Shown: piece by piece, positions 1 through 6,171 of the stretch
Layout: the number at the start of each line of letters is the position of its first letter
How positions within the stretch are numbered: position 1 is the stretch's first letter
Assembly: GCA_964650465.1 (NCBI GenBank)
Contig: CAZYTA010000061.1
Location: forward strand, 1-12,314
Origin: RGIG6353 sp964650465
GTDB taxonomy: Bacteria; Bacillota; Clostridia; Oscillospirales; SIG627
Direction: 5' to 3'
DNA length: 12,314 bases
The notes under the pieces: model-generated
Databases searched by the model: none
The model's input: only the letters and a program-made list of their open reading frames with translations
Told to the model about the DNA's origin: nothing
Translations under genes and position numbers: made by a program

Positions 1-55
1 TTCTTTCCGAAACAACAATTGAATAGCTTCCTATACGGAGGGGTATCGAAGTGGT
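1..55. repeat. 55-bp direct repeat, copy 1 (copy 2 at 207-261)
   Basis: Positions 1-55 and 207-261 are identical, an offset of 206 bases. The repeat holds 36 bases of upstream flank plus the first 19 bases of tRNA-Ser (acceptor strand and start of the D-arm). Copy 1 begins at the window edge, so the duplicated unit may be longer. The arrangement suggests a tandem duplication of the tRNA-Ser locus, after which the first copy was interrupted. Confidence 0.9.
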
Positions 56-206
56 GTAACGGGTAAGCGAGCGAAAAATAATGCAGTGCATTGTTTTTCG
101 GGAGTGCTTAACTGAAATCGTGAATATCGAAGGCGAGCTGTGCTCGGTGAGCGATGTGAGCTGATTTCAGGAAGGGCACGAGTTTTGAAAACCGTTACCA
201 TGCGGT
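37..206 (+). pseudogene. Interrupted tRNA-Ser copy
   Basis: The first 19 bases (37-55, GGAGGGGTATCGAAGTGGT) equal the 5' end of the intact tRNA-Ser at 243. The anticodon-loop region reappears at about 180-195 (GAGTTTTGAAAACCGTT, against the intact CTTGAAAACCGTT). Between these halves lies roughly 115 bp of unrelated hairpin-rich DNA, and the expected T-arm and 3' acceptor strand are missing after about 198. It cannot fold as a tRNA. My reading is a duplicated gene split by an insert and then truncated at its 3' end. A recombination scar without true insertion is the alternative. Confidence 0.5.
61..178. repeat. Hairpin-rich insert in the tRNA-Ser copy
   Basis: This stretch contains one long stem (arms about 72-84 and 88-100, with one G-T pair). 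A second, nested structure follows: CTGAAATC at 112-119 pairs with GATTTCAG at 163-170 and encloses CGAGC-TGT-GCTCG at 134-146 and an ATCG/CGAT pair. No open reading frame or start signal is convincing. The dense self-complementarity resembles small palindromic repeat elements of bacterial genomes. I cannot assign it to a named family. Confidence 0.45.
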
Positions 207-261
207 TTCTTTCCGAAACAACAATTGAATAGCTTCCTATACGGAGGGGTATCGAAGTGGT
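207..261. repeat. 55-bp direct repeat, copy 2
   Basis: This is identical to positions 1-55. It contains the immediate upstream flank and the first 19 bases of the intact tRNA-Ser gene. Confidence 0.9.
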
Positions 262-331
262 CATAACGAGGCGGTCTTGAAAACCGTTTGGGTGCAAGCC
301 CACAAGGGTTCGAATCCCTTCCCCTCCGCCA
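243..331 (+). tRNA. tRNA-Ser (anticodon UGA)
   Basis: This is an intact class II tRNA. The acceptor strand GGAGGGG (243-249) pairs with CCCCTCC (321-327), followed by discriminator G and an encoded CCA (329-331). The anticodon stem GCGGT/ACCGT (271-275 and 283-287) encloses loop CTTGAAA with anticodon TGA at 278-280, which reads UCN serine codons. A long variable arm follows (TTGGGTGCAAGCCCA region), as expected for tRNA-Ser, and then the T-arm with GGTTCGAATCCC. A terminator hairpin begins immediately after the CCA. It is the only complete tRNA in the window. Confidence 0.97.
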
Positions 332-376
332 AAATAAAAACAGTCACACATAGTGTGGCTGTTTTTATTTTAATGA
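331..376 (+). terminator. Terminator hairpin after tRNA-Ser
   Basis: A 19-bp stem (arms 331-349 and 353-371, one T-G pair, loop ATA) starts at the last base of the tRNA. A-rich and T-rich arm ends give it a U-tract on both strands, so it could work in both directions. Confidence 0.8.
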
Positions 377-500
377 GAGGGGATTCGAACCCTTGTGGGC
401 AGACGGGGTAAAAAAACAGTCCAGTGGACTGTTTTTAGCCGGCTGGTGAGAGGGCTTTAGCCCGAGCAAGCAGTATGCGCAGCATACGGTCGAATCCCTT
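376..500. repeat. Mosaic of tRNA-Ser fragments and hairpins
   Basis: Positions 380-400 are the exact reverse complement of tRNA-Ser positions 298-318 (variable-arm end plus T-arm). Further on, TCGAATCCCTT at 490-500 repeats tRNA bases 310-320 in direct orientation. Between them are the hairpin at 410-436 and two smaller perfect hairpins: GGGCT-TTA-GCCC (about 452-463) and GTATGC-GCA-GCATAC (473-487). There is no coding potential. The pieces look like repeated rearrangement or insertion of small palindromic units at a tRNA locus. Confidence 0.55.
410..436 (-). terminator. Terminator hairpin, probably for the 1041-aa gene
   Basis: A perfect 11-bp stem (AAAAACAGTCC / GGACTGTTTTT) with loop AGT. 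Read on the minus strand it is followed by seven T residues, which suits termination of transcription coming from the minus-strand gene ending at 562. Its arm ends (AAAAACAGTC/CTGTTTTT) resemble those of the tRNA terminator at 331-371, so it may be a duplicate. It may also act on the plus strand. Confidence 0.65.
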
Positions 501-561
501 AAAAGACTTTTTAAACTTCCAGTTTTGTTATATATTAAATTACTCTGACTTGGTTTTGCCG

Positions 562-3500
562 CTATTTTACGAATGCGAGTACACTTTGAGCATCTACCCA
601 GCTGATGATGCTGGGATTGGTATACTTTAAGTATTCTCCGCTTTTTGTGTTGATGTGCACATGGTAGCTGTTTTTGCCATCGTAAACATATCCGAAAATA
701 CTGTTCCCGTCGGGTGAAATTACAGTATTACTGACTCTTGTGTCAAGGGGAGTGATTTTTCCGCTGTTAAGGTCAACGAAATAGAGTCCGTTTGTCGTTG
801 TCTGTGCATAGTGCGTATCTGCAGGTATGCTCATTGTGGAAATAACAGCATATCCGTTCGCGGATAAGCTTTCTATTTCACAAAAGTTTGCCACCTTAGC
901 TCCGTCCTCCATGGCTTCAAGGCGTATCGGTAAAGCTATTTCGTAAACAGGCTCGGGATTTGTGCCGTCATAGATGTATACCGTTCTCCCGTTTTCCGTC
1001 CCGATTGAATACATAATCAAGCCGCTGACTGTATGTACCGAGTAATAATGGTCTTGCTCGGGCGGAACATATCCTGTGTGCCTTGCTCCCTCGTACAAAT
1101 CACTGTCATTGAAAAAATGGCGCTCTGTTGTATTGACCTGAAATTCAACCGTTCCGTCGGCATTGATAAGCTTGTAGGTATCAGGCTGTCCATTTGCTCC
1201 ATATATGTATATTCCGAATTTGTCACTTTTTTCCGAAATATATATCAACTCGGAATTATTTGGCATATCAAGCTTTTCGCAAACTCTTTGATACAGTGTC
1301 TTTTCACCACTGATGTTGGATATGAAATTATAATTGGAGCCCGCCTTGATGAAAGGAAAGTATTTACCGTAATCAAAATCTTTGCTGTTTACCCATTCAA
1401 GACTGCTTGTCAGTTTAGTGCGGGGGTCTATGTCAAATACAACCTTTTTGGTGTTCTCTCCGCTCTTGAGAAGCACTATATCCTCTCTTTGCTCCACATC
1501 GGGATCGACAAAGCTTCCTTCGTGAGCTATTGCGGCATCAATGGCGTCTTTGCTTACCCAGCCTGCAATGCTCTGATATCCGTACTGCTCGTTTGGATAG
1601 AATACGGTCTTTTTGGTTTCCAGGTCGAGTATAAAGAAGCCGTTTTTCTGTTGGTACAGGTCGTTTTTTGAAGCATCGGGCATATAGTCCCACCAATATG
1701 TCTGATATGCAAGATATCTGTTATCGGGTGATATGGTTGTTTCGAACATATAGCTTCCGAGATATGTATACTCTCGGGCTTCAAGGTCATACAGATATGT
1801 GCAATGGCTGTAGGTCGGATATTCAGGTGAGGTGTCGGGAAAGTTTTTTTGCATATCGAGTAACAGATATCTATCATCAATAACCTGCTGTACGGTGCAA
1901 CCGCGGACAAACAGAGTTCCGTCATCATTTTTGATGTATTCATTTGGGAGGTCAAGATGGCATATCCATTTGTTTTGCGATTTTGAGAATATGTCTGCAT
2001 CTCCGAAATATTTGTCAAAAACCGCCCAGTCTCCGTTGGAATATACCGAATCGTATGACGGCAGATTGACAGTATAGCCGATCGCACCCCAGAAGTGACG
2101 GTCCGCCAGCTCACTTGCTGTAACCCTTCCGTCAAAATAATAATCTGTTCTGCCCATCCACCCCTCGTAGCTGTACCAGTATCTTACGGTTGAATCGCTG
2201 TCTCTTGCATCTACAAGTGAATGGGTAATTACCTCCTTGCCGTCGGGAGATATATAGGTGACACGGCTGTTGTACAGATAGCTTCCGAGAAATGAGTTCG
2301 GAGTTACATGACCGTTATTTTCATATATGTTTTTCAAAGGGTGCTTAATCATATATTTTTCGTTGAATTTATCAAAAAGCACTCTTCCTTCGTTGATCGT
2401 GTTTATTTCCTTGCCCAAAAATGAGCTGGTATAAACATCATATGAGGCGGTAATATTGCCTATGGAGAAACTGACATTCAGCATATAGTCGCCAAATTCA
2501 AAATCCTTCGGCTCTGCAAGCTCGGGCTCTTTGTAGTTCTCCATGGGAAAGTCCTCGGGGAAGAGGAGCTTAACGGTTTTTAAATTGCCGTCCTTTTCGG
2601 GCAGCTCTCTTGTGTTGTCAAAAAATCTTTGTGTTGTGCTGTCAAGGGTTACAGCTTGCGGGGCTTTGTAAATCAGCTTGTTATAGTCCTCGCAACTTAT
2701 CCAGCCCGTACAGCCGTAGTCGGCAAAATCTCCGGGATTGCCATATCTGTAAAATGCAGTTTCGGAGCTTTCGAGGTTCTTGATGTAAAAGCCCCTGTCC
2801 TGATTACGAAGCTGATTAATACCGCTGAAGGCTTCTCCTGCCTGCCGTTTTGCCTGTCCTGTGTATATCAGGTACTTCATGTCGGGAGAAAGCATTGGGT
2901 TTATGGCATATTTTTCCAGAAGTGTAAGTGTTTCCTCCTCAATATCGTAAAGATATGCTCCGAATCTTCTTACATCTGTGTATGAATCCTGCTCTATGTA
3001 GAATACCGAAATCAGATAATATCTGCTGTCTATGACCTGCTCAATCTGAAGGCGGTATTTTTCGGGATTCTTGGTTGCCATGCGGTAATAACTGCCGTCG
3101 GATACAGTTATTTCAAATATATTGAGACCGTTTTCAACAATCCTTAATCCGTCGGAATCGGACACATAAAAGCTGTTGCGGGCATAGCTTTTGTAAAAGT
3201 CATCGGTTTTAAGGGCATCAAGCACTGTCTGTGCTTCTATATCGGATGTATCCGACTGAAGCAGTCCTTGCGCCGCTGTACTGCCGTAAGCATCTTCAAT
3301 TCTGTTAAATGACCTTGTACAAGCCTCAAGGTCGCTTCCTCCGAGGATAGCATATTCCTTGTAGTAACCGCCCTTAGCGGTGCTGACTGTATCAAAGAAA
3401 ACAACGGGAAGATAGTTTCCAAATTCAAAGTCGCTTATCCCGACTGTTTCTATATCCGTGTAAATATCCATGTTTGTGATATCAGTGGTGTCGATGATTG

Positions 3501-3687
3501 CTACCTTGTCAAAAACCACATCCTCGTTTACCGGGGAAGTAGACGGTGCATCGGCAGTATTCGACAGTGTTGTGTCTGTAACAGGAAAGACAGTCAGCGG
3601 AGTTTCTTCACTATAGATGATACAAAAAAGTGCCGACACCGCAATAAGAATAGCCGATACCATTAAAAAAGCAACTCGTTTTATCAT
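562..3687 (-). CDS. Large exported protein with three related modules, function unknown
   Basis: This 1041-residue protein belongs to no family I recognise. Residues 5-25 form a hydrophobic segment after MIKR, so it is probably exported or membrane-anchored. C22 is preceded by ALF, a poor lipobox. A Ser/Thr/Asp-rich linker (about 28-80) leads into three related modules starting at DFEFGNYLP (86), DFEFGDYM (395) and DFDYGKYFP (770). Each module later carries an SPD-type strand (LSPDMKYLIY 266, ISPDNRYLAY 652, ISPDGNSIFGY 990). The first two share G-F-x-I-x-[ND]-L-E (299, 683), with GLYFVDLNSG at 967 as the third counterpart. Each ends near a [GS]W[IV]S-like strand (328, 709, 1029). The SPDG/Y-rich pattern resembles beta-propeller blades such as TolB or DPP-IV N-terminal type, but no catalytic motif is visible. 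The start at 3687 follows AGGAGG (3696-3701) and a consensus promoter. Confidence 0.85.
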   Translation of the reverse strand: MIKRVAFLMVSAILIAVSALFCIIYSEETPLTVFPVTDTTLSNTADAPSTSPVNEDVVFDKVAIIDTTDITNMDIYTDIETVGISDFEFGNYLPVVFFDTVSTAKGGYYKEYAILGGSDLEACTRSFNRIEDAYGSTAAQGLLQSDTSDIEAQTVLDALKTDDFYKSYARNSFYVSDSDGLRIVENGLNIFEITVSDGSYYRMATKNPEKYRLQIEQVIDSRYYLISVFYIEQDSYTDVRRFGAYLYDIEEETLTLLEKYAINPMLSPDMKYLIYTGQAKRQAGEAFSGINQLRNQDRGFYIKNLESSETAFYRYGNPGDFADYGCTGWISCEDYNKLIYKAPQAVTLDSTTQRFFDNTRELPEKDGNLKTVKLLFPEDFPMENYKEPELAEPKDFEFGDYMLNVSFSIGNITASYDVYTSSFLGKEINTINEGRVLFDKFNEKYMIKHPLKNIYENNGHVTPNSFLGSYLYNSRVTYISPDGKEVITHSLVDARDSDSTVRYWYSYEGWMGRTDYYFDGRVTASELADRHFWGAIGYTVNLPSYDSVYSNGDWAVFDKYFGDADIFSKSQNKWICHLDLPNEYIKNDDGTLFVRGCTVQQVIDDRYLLLDMQKNFPDTSPEYPTYSHCTYLYDLEAREYTYLGSYMFETTISPDNRYLAYQTYWWDYMPDASKNDLYQQKNGFFILDLETKKTVFYPNEQYGYQSIAGWVSKDAIDAAIAHEGSFVDPDVEQREDIVLLKSGENTKKVVFDIDPRTKLTSSLEWVNSKDFDYGKYFPFIKAGSNYNFISNISGEKTLYQRVCEKLDMPNNSELIYISEKSDKFGIYIYGANGQPDTYKLINADGTVEFQVNTTERHFFNDSDLYEGARHTGYVPPEQDHYYSVHTVSGLIMYSIGTENGRTVYIYDGTNPEPVYEIALPIRLEAMEDGAKVANFCEIESLSANGYAVISTMSIPADTHYAQTTTNGLYFVDLNSGKITPLDTRVSNTVISPDGNSIFGYVYDGKNSYHVHINTKSGEYLKYTNPSIISWVDAQSVLAFVK

Positions 3688-3719
3688 TGATTGTTCCTCC
3701 TGTTATTTCCTGTATTAAT

Positions 3720-3748
3720 ATTATAAAATACCGTATTTAAAATGTCAA
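3720..3748 (-). promoter_or_regulatory. Consensus sigma-A promoter of the 1041-aa gene
   Basis: On the minus strand TTGACA (3743-3748) and TATAAT (3720-3725) are separated by exactly 17 bases, a perfect match to the housekeeping consensus. The predicted start lies about 25-30 bases upstream of the ribosome binding site. Confidence 0.85.
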
Positions 3749-3868
3749 CATATTATGTGTGTTGCTTGAAAGTTAAGATATATATTTCATATTGACCAAA
3801 ATTCTTATTACTGCCCGAGGAATTAAAAGAATAATAAAATGCCATATATCGCCTCAGGCAATACATTA

Positions 3869-3897
3869 TTGAAATATATAGATTTTTGTGCTATAAT
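3869..3897 (+). promoter_or_regulatory. Promoter of the sugar acetyltransferase gene
   Basis: TTGAAA (3869-3874), a 17-base spacer and TATAAT (3892-3897), followed by AGGAGA at 3921-3926 and the ATG at 3933. Together with 3720-3748 it forms a divergent promoter region of about 245 bp. I see no clear operator in it. Confidence 0.75.
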
Positions 3898-3932
3898 CAA
3901 CTCGATAAATAAGAATTTGTAGGAGAATAGAT

Positions 3933-4547
3933 ATGACGGAATACGAAAAGATGGTGAAAGGGCTTATATATAATCCCGGTGATGAAAAAATAATGAGTGA
4001 GCAGCTACAGTATCAGGATAAACTGTGGGAATTTAATCAGTTTAAGCCTTCTCAGTATTCAGAAAAAATAAAATTCATGAAGGAAATGTTTGCTGAATGC
4101 GGCGATGATTGTTACATTGAATTGCCTTTTCGAGCAAACTGGGGAGGACATCACGTTCATTTTGGAAGCGGAATTTACGCAAACTCCAATCTTACTATAG
4201 TAGATGATGGGCATGTATATGTTGGAGATAAAGTCATGTTCGGACCAAATGTTACAATAGCTACTGCAAATCATCCGATTGAGCCGACGTTAAGAGCAAA
4301 AGGTTTGCAATATAATAAAGACGTTTATATTGGTGAGAATTCTTGGATAGGAGCAGGCGTAATTATAGTTCCCGGAGTTCGCATAGGAAAAAATACTGTA
4401 ATTGGCGGCGGAAGTGTTGTAACAAAAGATATTCCCGACAACGTGGTTGCTGTCGGAAATCCATGTCGTGTTCTCAGAGAAGTTGGTGAACATGATAAAA
4501 AGTATTTTTACAAGAACGAGGAAATTGACTGGGAAACTATCTTTTAA
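3933..4547 (+). CDS. Sugar O-acetyltransferase (LacA/Maa family)
   Basis: This 204-residue hexapeptide-repeat enzyme is expected to transfer acetyl from acetyl-CoA to a sugar hydroxyl in the cytoplasm. The N-terminal helical part (about 3-55, EYEKMVKGLIY...) is the maltose/galactoside acetyltransferase cap. From about 73 to 165 it shows [LIV]-G-x4 coils of a left-handed beta helix (VYVGDKVMFGPNVTIA, VYIGENSWIGAGV, IGKNTVIGGGSVVTKD). H114 in TANHPIEP is the expected catalytic base. NLTIVDD, GNPCRVLRE and the length match LacA better than Maa from memory. No lac genes are nearby, so the true acceptor is unknown and I give no gene symbol. Start: ATG preceded by AGGAGA. The frame of the next gene fragment continues directly after its stop codon. 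Confidence 0.93.
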   Translation: MTEYEKMVKGLIYNPGDEKIMSEQLQYQDKLWEFNQFKPSQYSEKIKFMKEMFAECGDDCYIELPFRANWGGHHVHFGSGIYANSNLTIVDDGHVYVGDKVMFGPNVTIATANHPIEPTLRAKGLQYNKDVYIGENSWIGAGVIIVPGVRIGKNTVIGGGSVVTKDIPDNVVAVGNPCRVLREVGEHDKKYFYKNEEIDWETIF

Positions 4548-4562
4548 CGCAAGAGTAATTCT

Positions 4563-4913
4563 GTGAATCCCGATTTGTCGGCGGTATGCTCAATTGTATG
4601 CCTGAACGATAAGTTGAAAAACAAGGTTACTTTTGGAATTATTGTTGCATTGTATGTTGTTGCAACCTGCTTTACCTTTGACGGCTGGTGGTCGTTGGTG
4701 CTTATGGCGGCGCCTATTGCGAGCGCATATTCCGTTATGTTCGGAAGCGGAACCTTTATAAGAAATGTGAGATTTTTCTTTGTATCTCCGGTTTGGCTTA
4801 TTAACAATATAGTTTTTTGTTTTACAATCGGAGGAATTGTATGCGAAATAATGACTATGACTTCTGTCATTGTTTCGTTTATAAGGTACAGAAAAATAGG
4901 GTTTGAAAAATAG
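4563..4913 (+). pseudogene. N-terminally truncated YgjV-like membrane protein
   Basis: The reading frame gives about 116 residues with three to four hydrophobic segments: VTFGIIVALYVVATCF, then WWSLVLMAAPIASAY, then SPVWLINNIVFCFTIGG plus the following stretch to about 107. It ends in FIRYRK. From memory this order and wording (the F-x-G-WW-S-L stretch, the SPxWLIxN motif, the I-x-R-x-RK ending) match the C-terminal 60% of the YgjV inner-membrane family, about 180 residues long and of unknown function. The first 65-75 residues are missing. The only start is a GTG with no good ribosome binding site, and the frame runs on directly from the acetyltransferase TAA at 4545. It is probably a remnant. 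A functional short version read by translational coupling is possible. Confidence 0.6.
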
Positions 4914-4997
4914 TATGGTGAGAATTCACCAATTTCGTTAACAAAGCGGTTTAATTTTGCTGAAAATCAACAGTAATACAATAATTCAAAATTTTTC

Positions 4998-5026
4998 TTG
5001 ACAAATCCCAAAACATATTGTATAAT
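4998..5026 (+). promoter_or_regulatory. Consensus promoter of the rpsF operon
   Basis: TTGACA (4998-5003), 17 bases, TATAAT (5021-5026): a perfect consensus, as expected for a strongly expressed ribosomal protein operon. The AT-rich run just upstream (about 4978-4996) could serve as an UP element. Confidence 0.9.
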
Positions 5027-5038
5027 ATCCCAGTATGA

Positions 5039-5086
5039 ATTGCTGTAACTGCAGCAATATCTCTTTGCCTTCGGGTAATCCGAAGG
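5039..5086 (+). promoter_or_regulatory. rpsF leader with two hairpins, candidate S6:S18 autoregulatory RNA
   Basis: Between promoter and ribosome binding site (AAGGAGGTG, 5099-5107) the leader forms two perfect stems: ATTGCTG/CAGCAAT (5039-5045 and 5052-5058) and CCTTCGG/CCGAAGG (5068-5074 and 5080-5086, loop GTAAT). Neither is followed by a T-tract, so they are not terminators. Structured rpsF leaders that bind the S6:S18 complex and repress translation are known in many bacteria. The position fits, and CCG/GGT elements are present (CCGAAGGT), but I cannot align the full consensus by eye. Confidence 0.5.
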
Positions 5087-5115
5087 TCATATGTCCATAA
5101 GGAGGTGCAAAACAC

Positions 5116-5412
5116 ATGGAAAACATCACATCAAAGTATGAGGTTATCTACGTTGTTGACGGTACTCTTGCTGAAGAAGCTGCTACTGAGCTTATCAATA
5201 AGTTCAAGGCTATGATCGAAGCAAATGCTACTATCGACGAGGTACAGGATTGGGGCAAGAAGAGACTTGCTTATCCTATCGATGACATCAACGAGGGCTA
5301 CTACACACTTATTCATTTCACAAGTGCGCATGATTTCCCCGCTGAGCTCGAGAGAAACTTCAACATCACAGATGGTATCCTTCGTGCGCTTGTTGTTAAA
5401 GCCGGCGAGTAA
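5116..5412 (+). CDS. rpsF: 30S ribosomal protein bS6
   Basis: This 98-residue protein of the small subunit platform pairs with bS18 and binds the central domain of 16S rRNA. The S6 signature is clear: YEVIYVVDG at 8-16, WGKKRLAYPI at 46-55, EGYYTLIHF at 60-68 and the closing NFNITDGILRALVVK. Length is typical, with no glutamate-rich extension. The start ATG follows a near-perfect AAGGAGGTG. It is the first gene of rpsF-ssb-rpsR-secG, 13 bases upstream of ssb. Expression is probably set by the consensus promoter at 4998 and tuned through the hairpin leader. Confidence 0.98.
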   Translation: MENITSKYEVIYVVDGTLAEEAATELINKFKAMIEANATIDEVQDWGKKRLAYPIDDINEGYYTLIHFTSAHDFPAELERNFNITDGILRALVVKAGE

Positions 5413-5425
5413 GGAGTGAAGAATT

Positions 5426-5863
5426 ATGGCTTCATTTAACAAAGTCATTCTCATTGGTAACCTGGTAGACGACCCTGAGCTTAAGCAGACACCCAACGGT
5501 GTGCCTGTAACCAATTTCAGAATCGCAGTCTCCAGACGTTTCCAAAACAAAGAAGGACAGCAGGATGCTGATTTTATCAACATCGTATGCTGGCGACAGA
5601 GCGCAGAGTTTGTGAAGAGATACTTCAATAAGGGTAGAAGCATACTCGTGTGCGGTTCACTTCAGTCAAGAACCTGGACCGACAATAACAATCAGAAGCG
5701 TTATACACTTGAGGTAGTGGCAGACGAGGTTTCCTTCGTTGACAGAAAGCCCGATTCACAGTCACTCTCAGGTAATCAGATGTCTGCTCCCGCACCCTAT
5801 AGCAGTGCAGGAGAGGGTATCTCTTTTGAAGAGATGTCAACAGACGACGACCTTCCCTTCTAA
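5426..5863 (+). CDS. ssb: Single-stranded DNA-binding protein
   Basis: This 145-residue SSB binds single-stranded DNA as a tetramer during replication, repair and recombination. The N-terminal OB-fold (about 1-104) begins with the classic FNKVILIGNLVDDPELK and has W56 and W84 at aromatic DNA-contact positions. A short low-complexity linker (about 108-130) leads to the acidic tip DDDLPF (140-145), which docks partner proteins. The start follows AAGGAG (5411-5416), which overlaps the rpsF stop codon, indicating coupled translation. Its place between rpsF and rpsR is the common arrangement in Firmicutes. Confidence 0.98.
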   Translation: MASFNKVILIGNLVDDPELKQTPNGVPVTNFRIAVSRRFQNKEGQQDADFINIVCWRQSAEFVKRYFNKGRSILVCGSLQSRTWTDNNNQKRYTLEVVADEVSFVDRKPDSQSLSGNQMSAPAPYSSAGEGISFEEMSTDDDLPF

Positions 5864-5890
5864 TTTTAATTTTTAAAGGAGGTAAATATC

Positions 5891-6133
5891 ATGGATAAGG
5901 ATATGCAGAAATCATTTAAGCCCCGCAAGAAGAAGAAAGTTTGTGCTTTCTGTGCGGACAAGATAGAACACATCGATTATAAGGATGTTCCCAGACTCAG
6001 AAAGTTCGTTTCTGAGCGTTCAAAGATTCTTCCCAGAAGAATCACAGGTACATGCGCTAAGCATCAGAGACAGCTTACTGTTGCTATCAAGCGTGCACGT
6101 CATATCGCAATTCTTCCTTACATCAGCGACTAA
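5891..6133 (+). CDS. rpsR: 30S ribosomal protein bS18 (zinc-binding type)
   Basis: This 80-residue small subunit protein is the partner of bS6. The core IDYKDVPRLRKFVSERSKI and ILPRRITGTCAKHQRQL is typical. C18, C21, C55 and H58 form a CxxC...CxxH set, so this is the zinc-binding (C+) form rather than the cysteine-free form used under zinc limitation in some species. A very basic N-terminus (KPRKKKK) precedes it. The start follows AAAGGAGGT, 27 bases after ssb. rplI, a frequent downstream neighbour elsewhere, is absent and secG follows. Confidence 0.98.
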   Translation: MDKDMQKSFKPRKKKKVCAFCADKIEHIDYKDVPRLRKFVSERSKILPRRITGTCAKHQRQLTVAIKRARHIAILPYISD

Positions 6134-6171
6134 TTGCTGTGTAACAAAATAAATAAAGGAGGTAATTGAAT

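Noticed and set aside
31..351. 106-residue open frame on the minus strand containing GGGEGIRTLVG
   Set aside because: It is the antisense of the tRNA-Ser gene and its duplicate. Such frames are common misannotations over tRNA-Ser genes, and no ribosome binding site is present.
1033..2135. Open frames of 193-212 residues within 1033-2135 on both strands
   Set aside because: They overlap the 1041-residue gene in other frames. That gene has a promoter, ribosome binding site and internal repeat structure, while these have none.
3617..3687. Lipoprotein signal on the 1041-residue protein
   Set aside because: The cysteine at residue 22 is preceded by phenylalanine (ALFC), which does not fit the lipobox; a plain signal peptide or anchor is more likely.
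5131..5643. 170-residue open frame antisense to rpsF and ssb
   Set aside because: It is a shadow of two certain genes and starts inside ssb without start signals.
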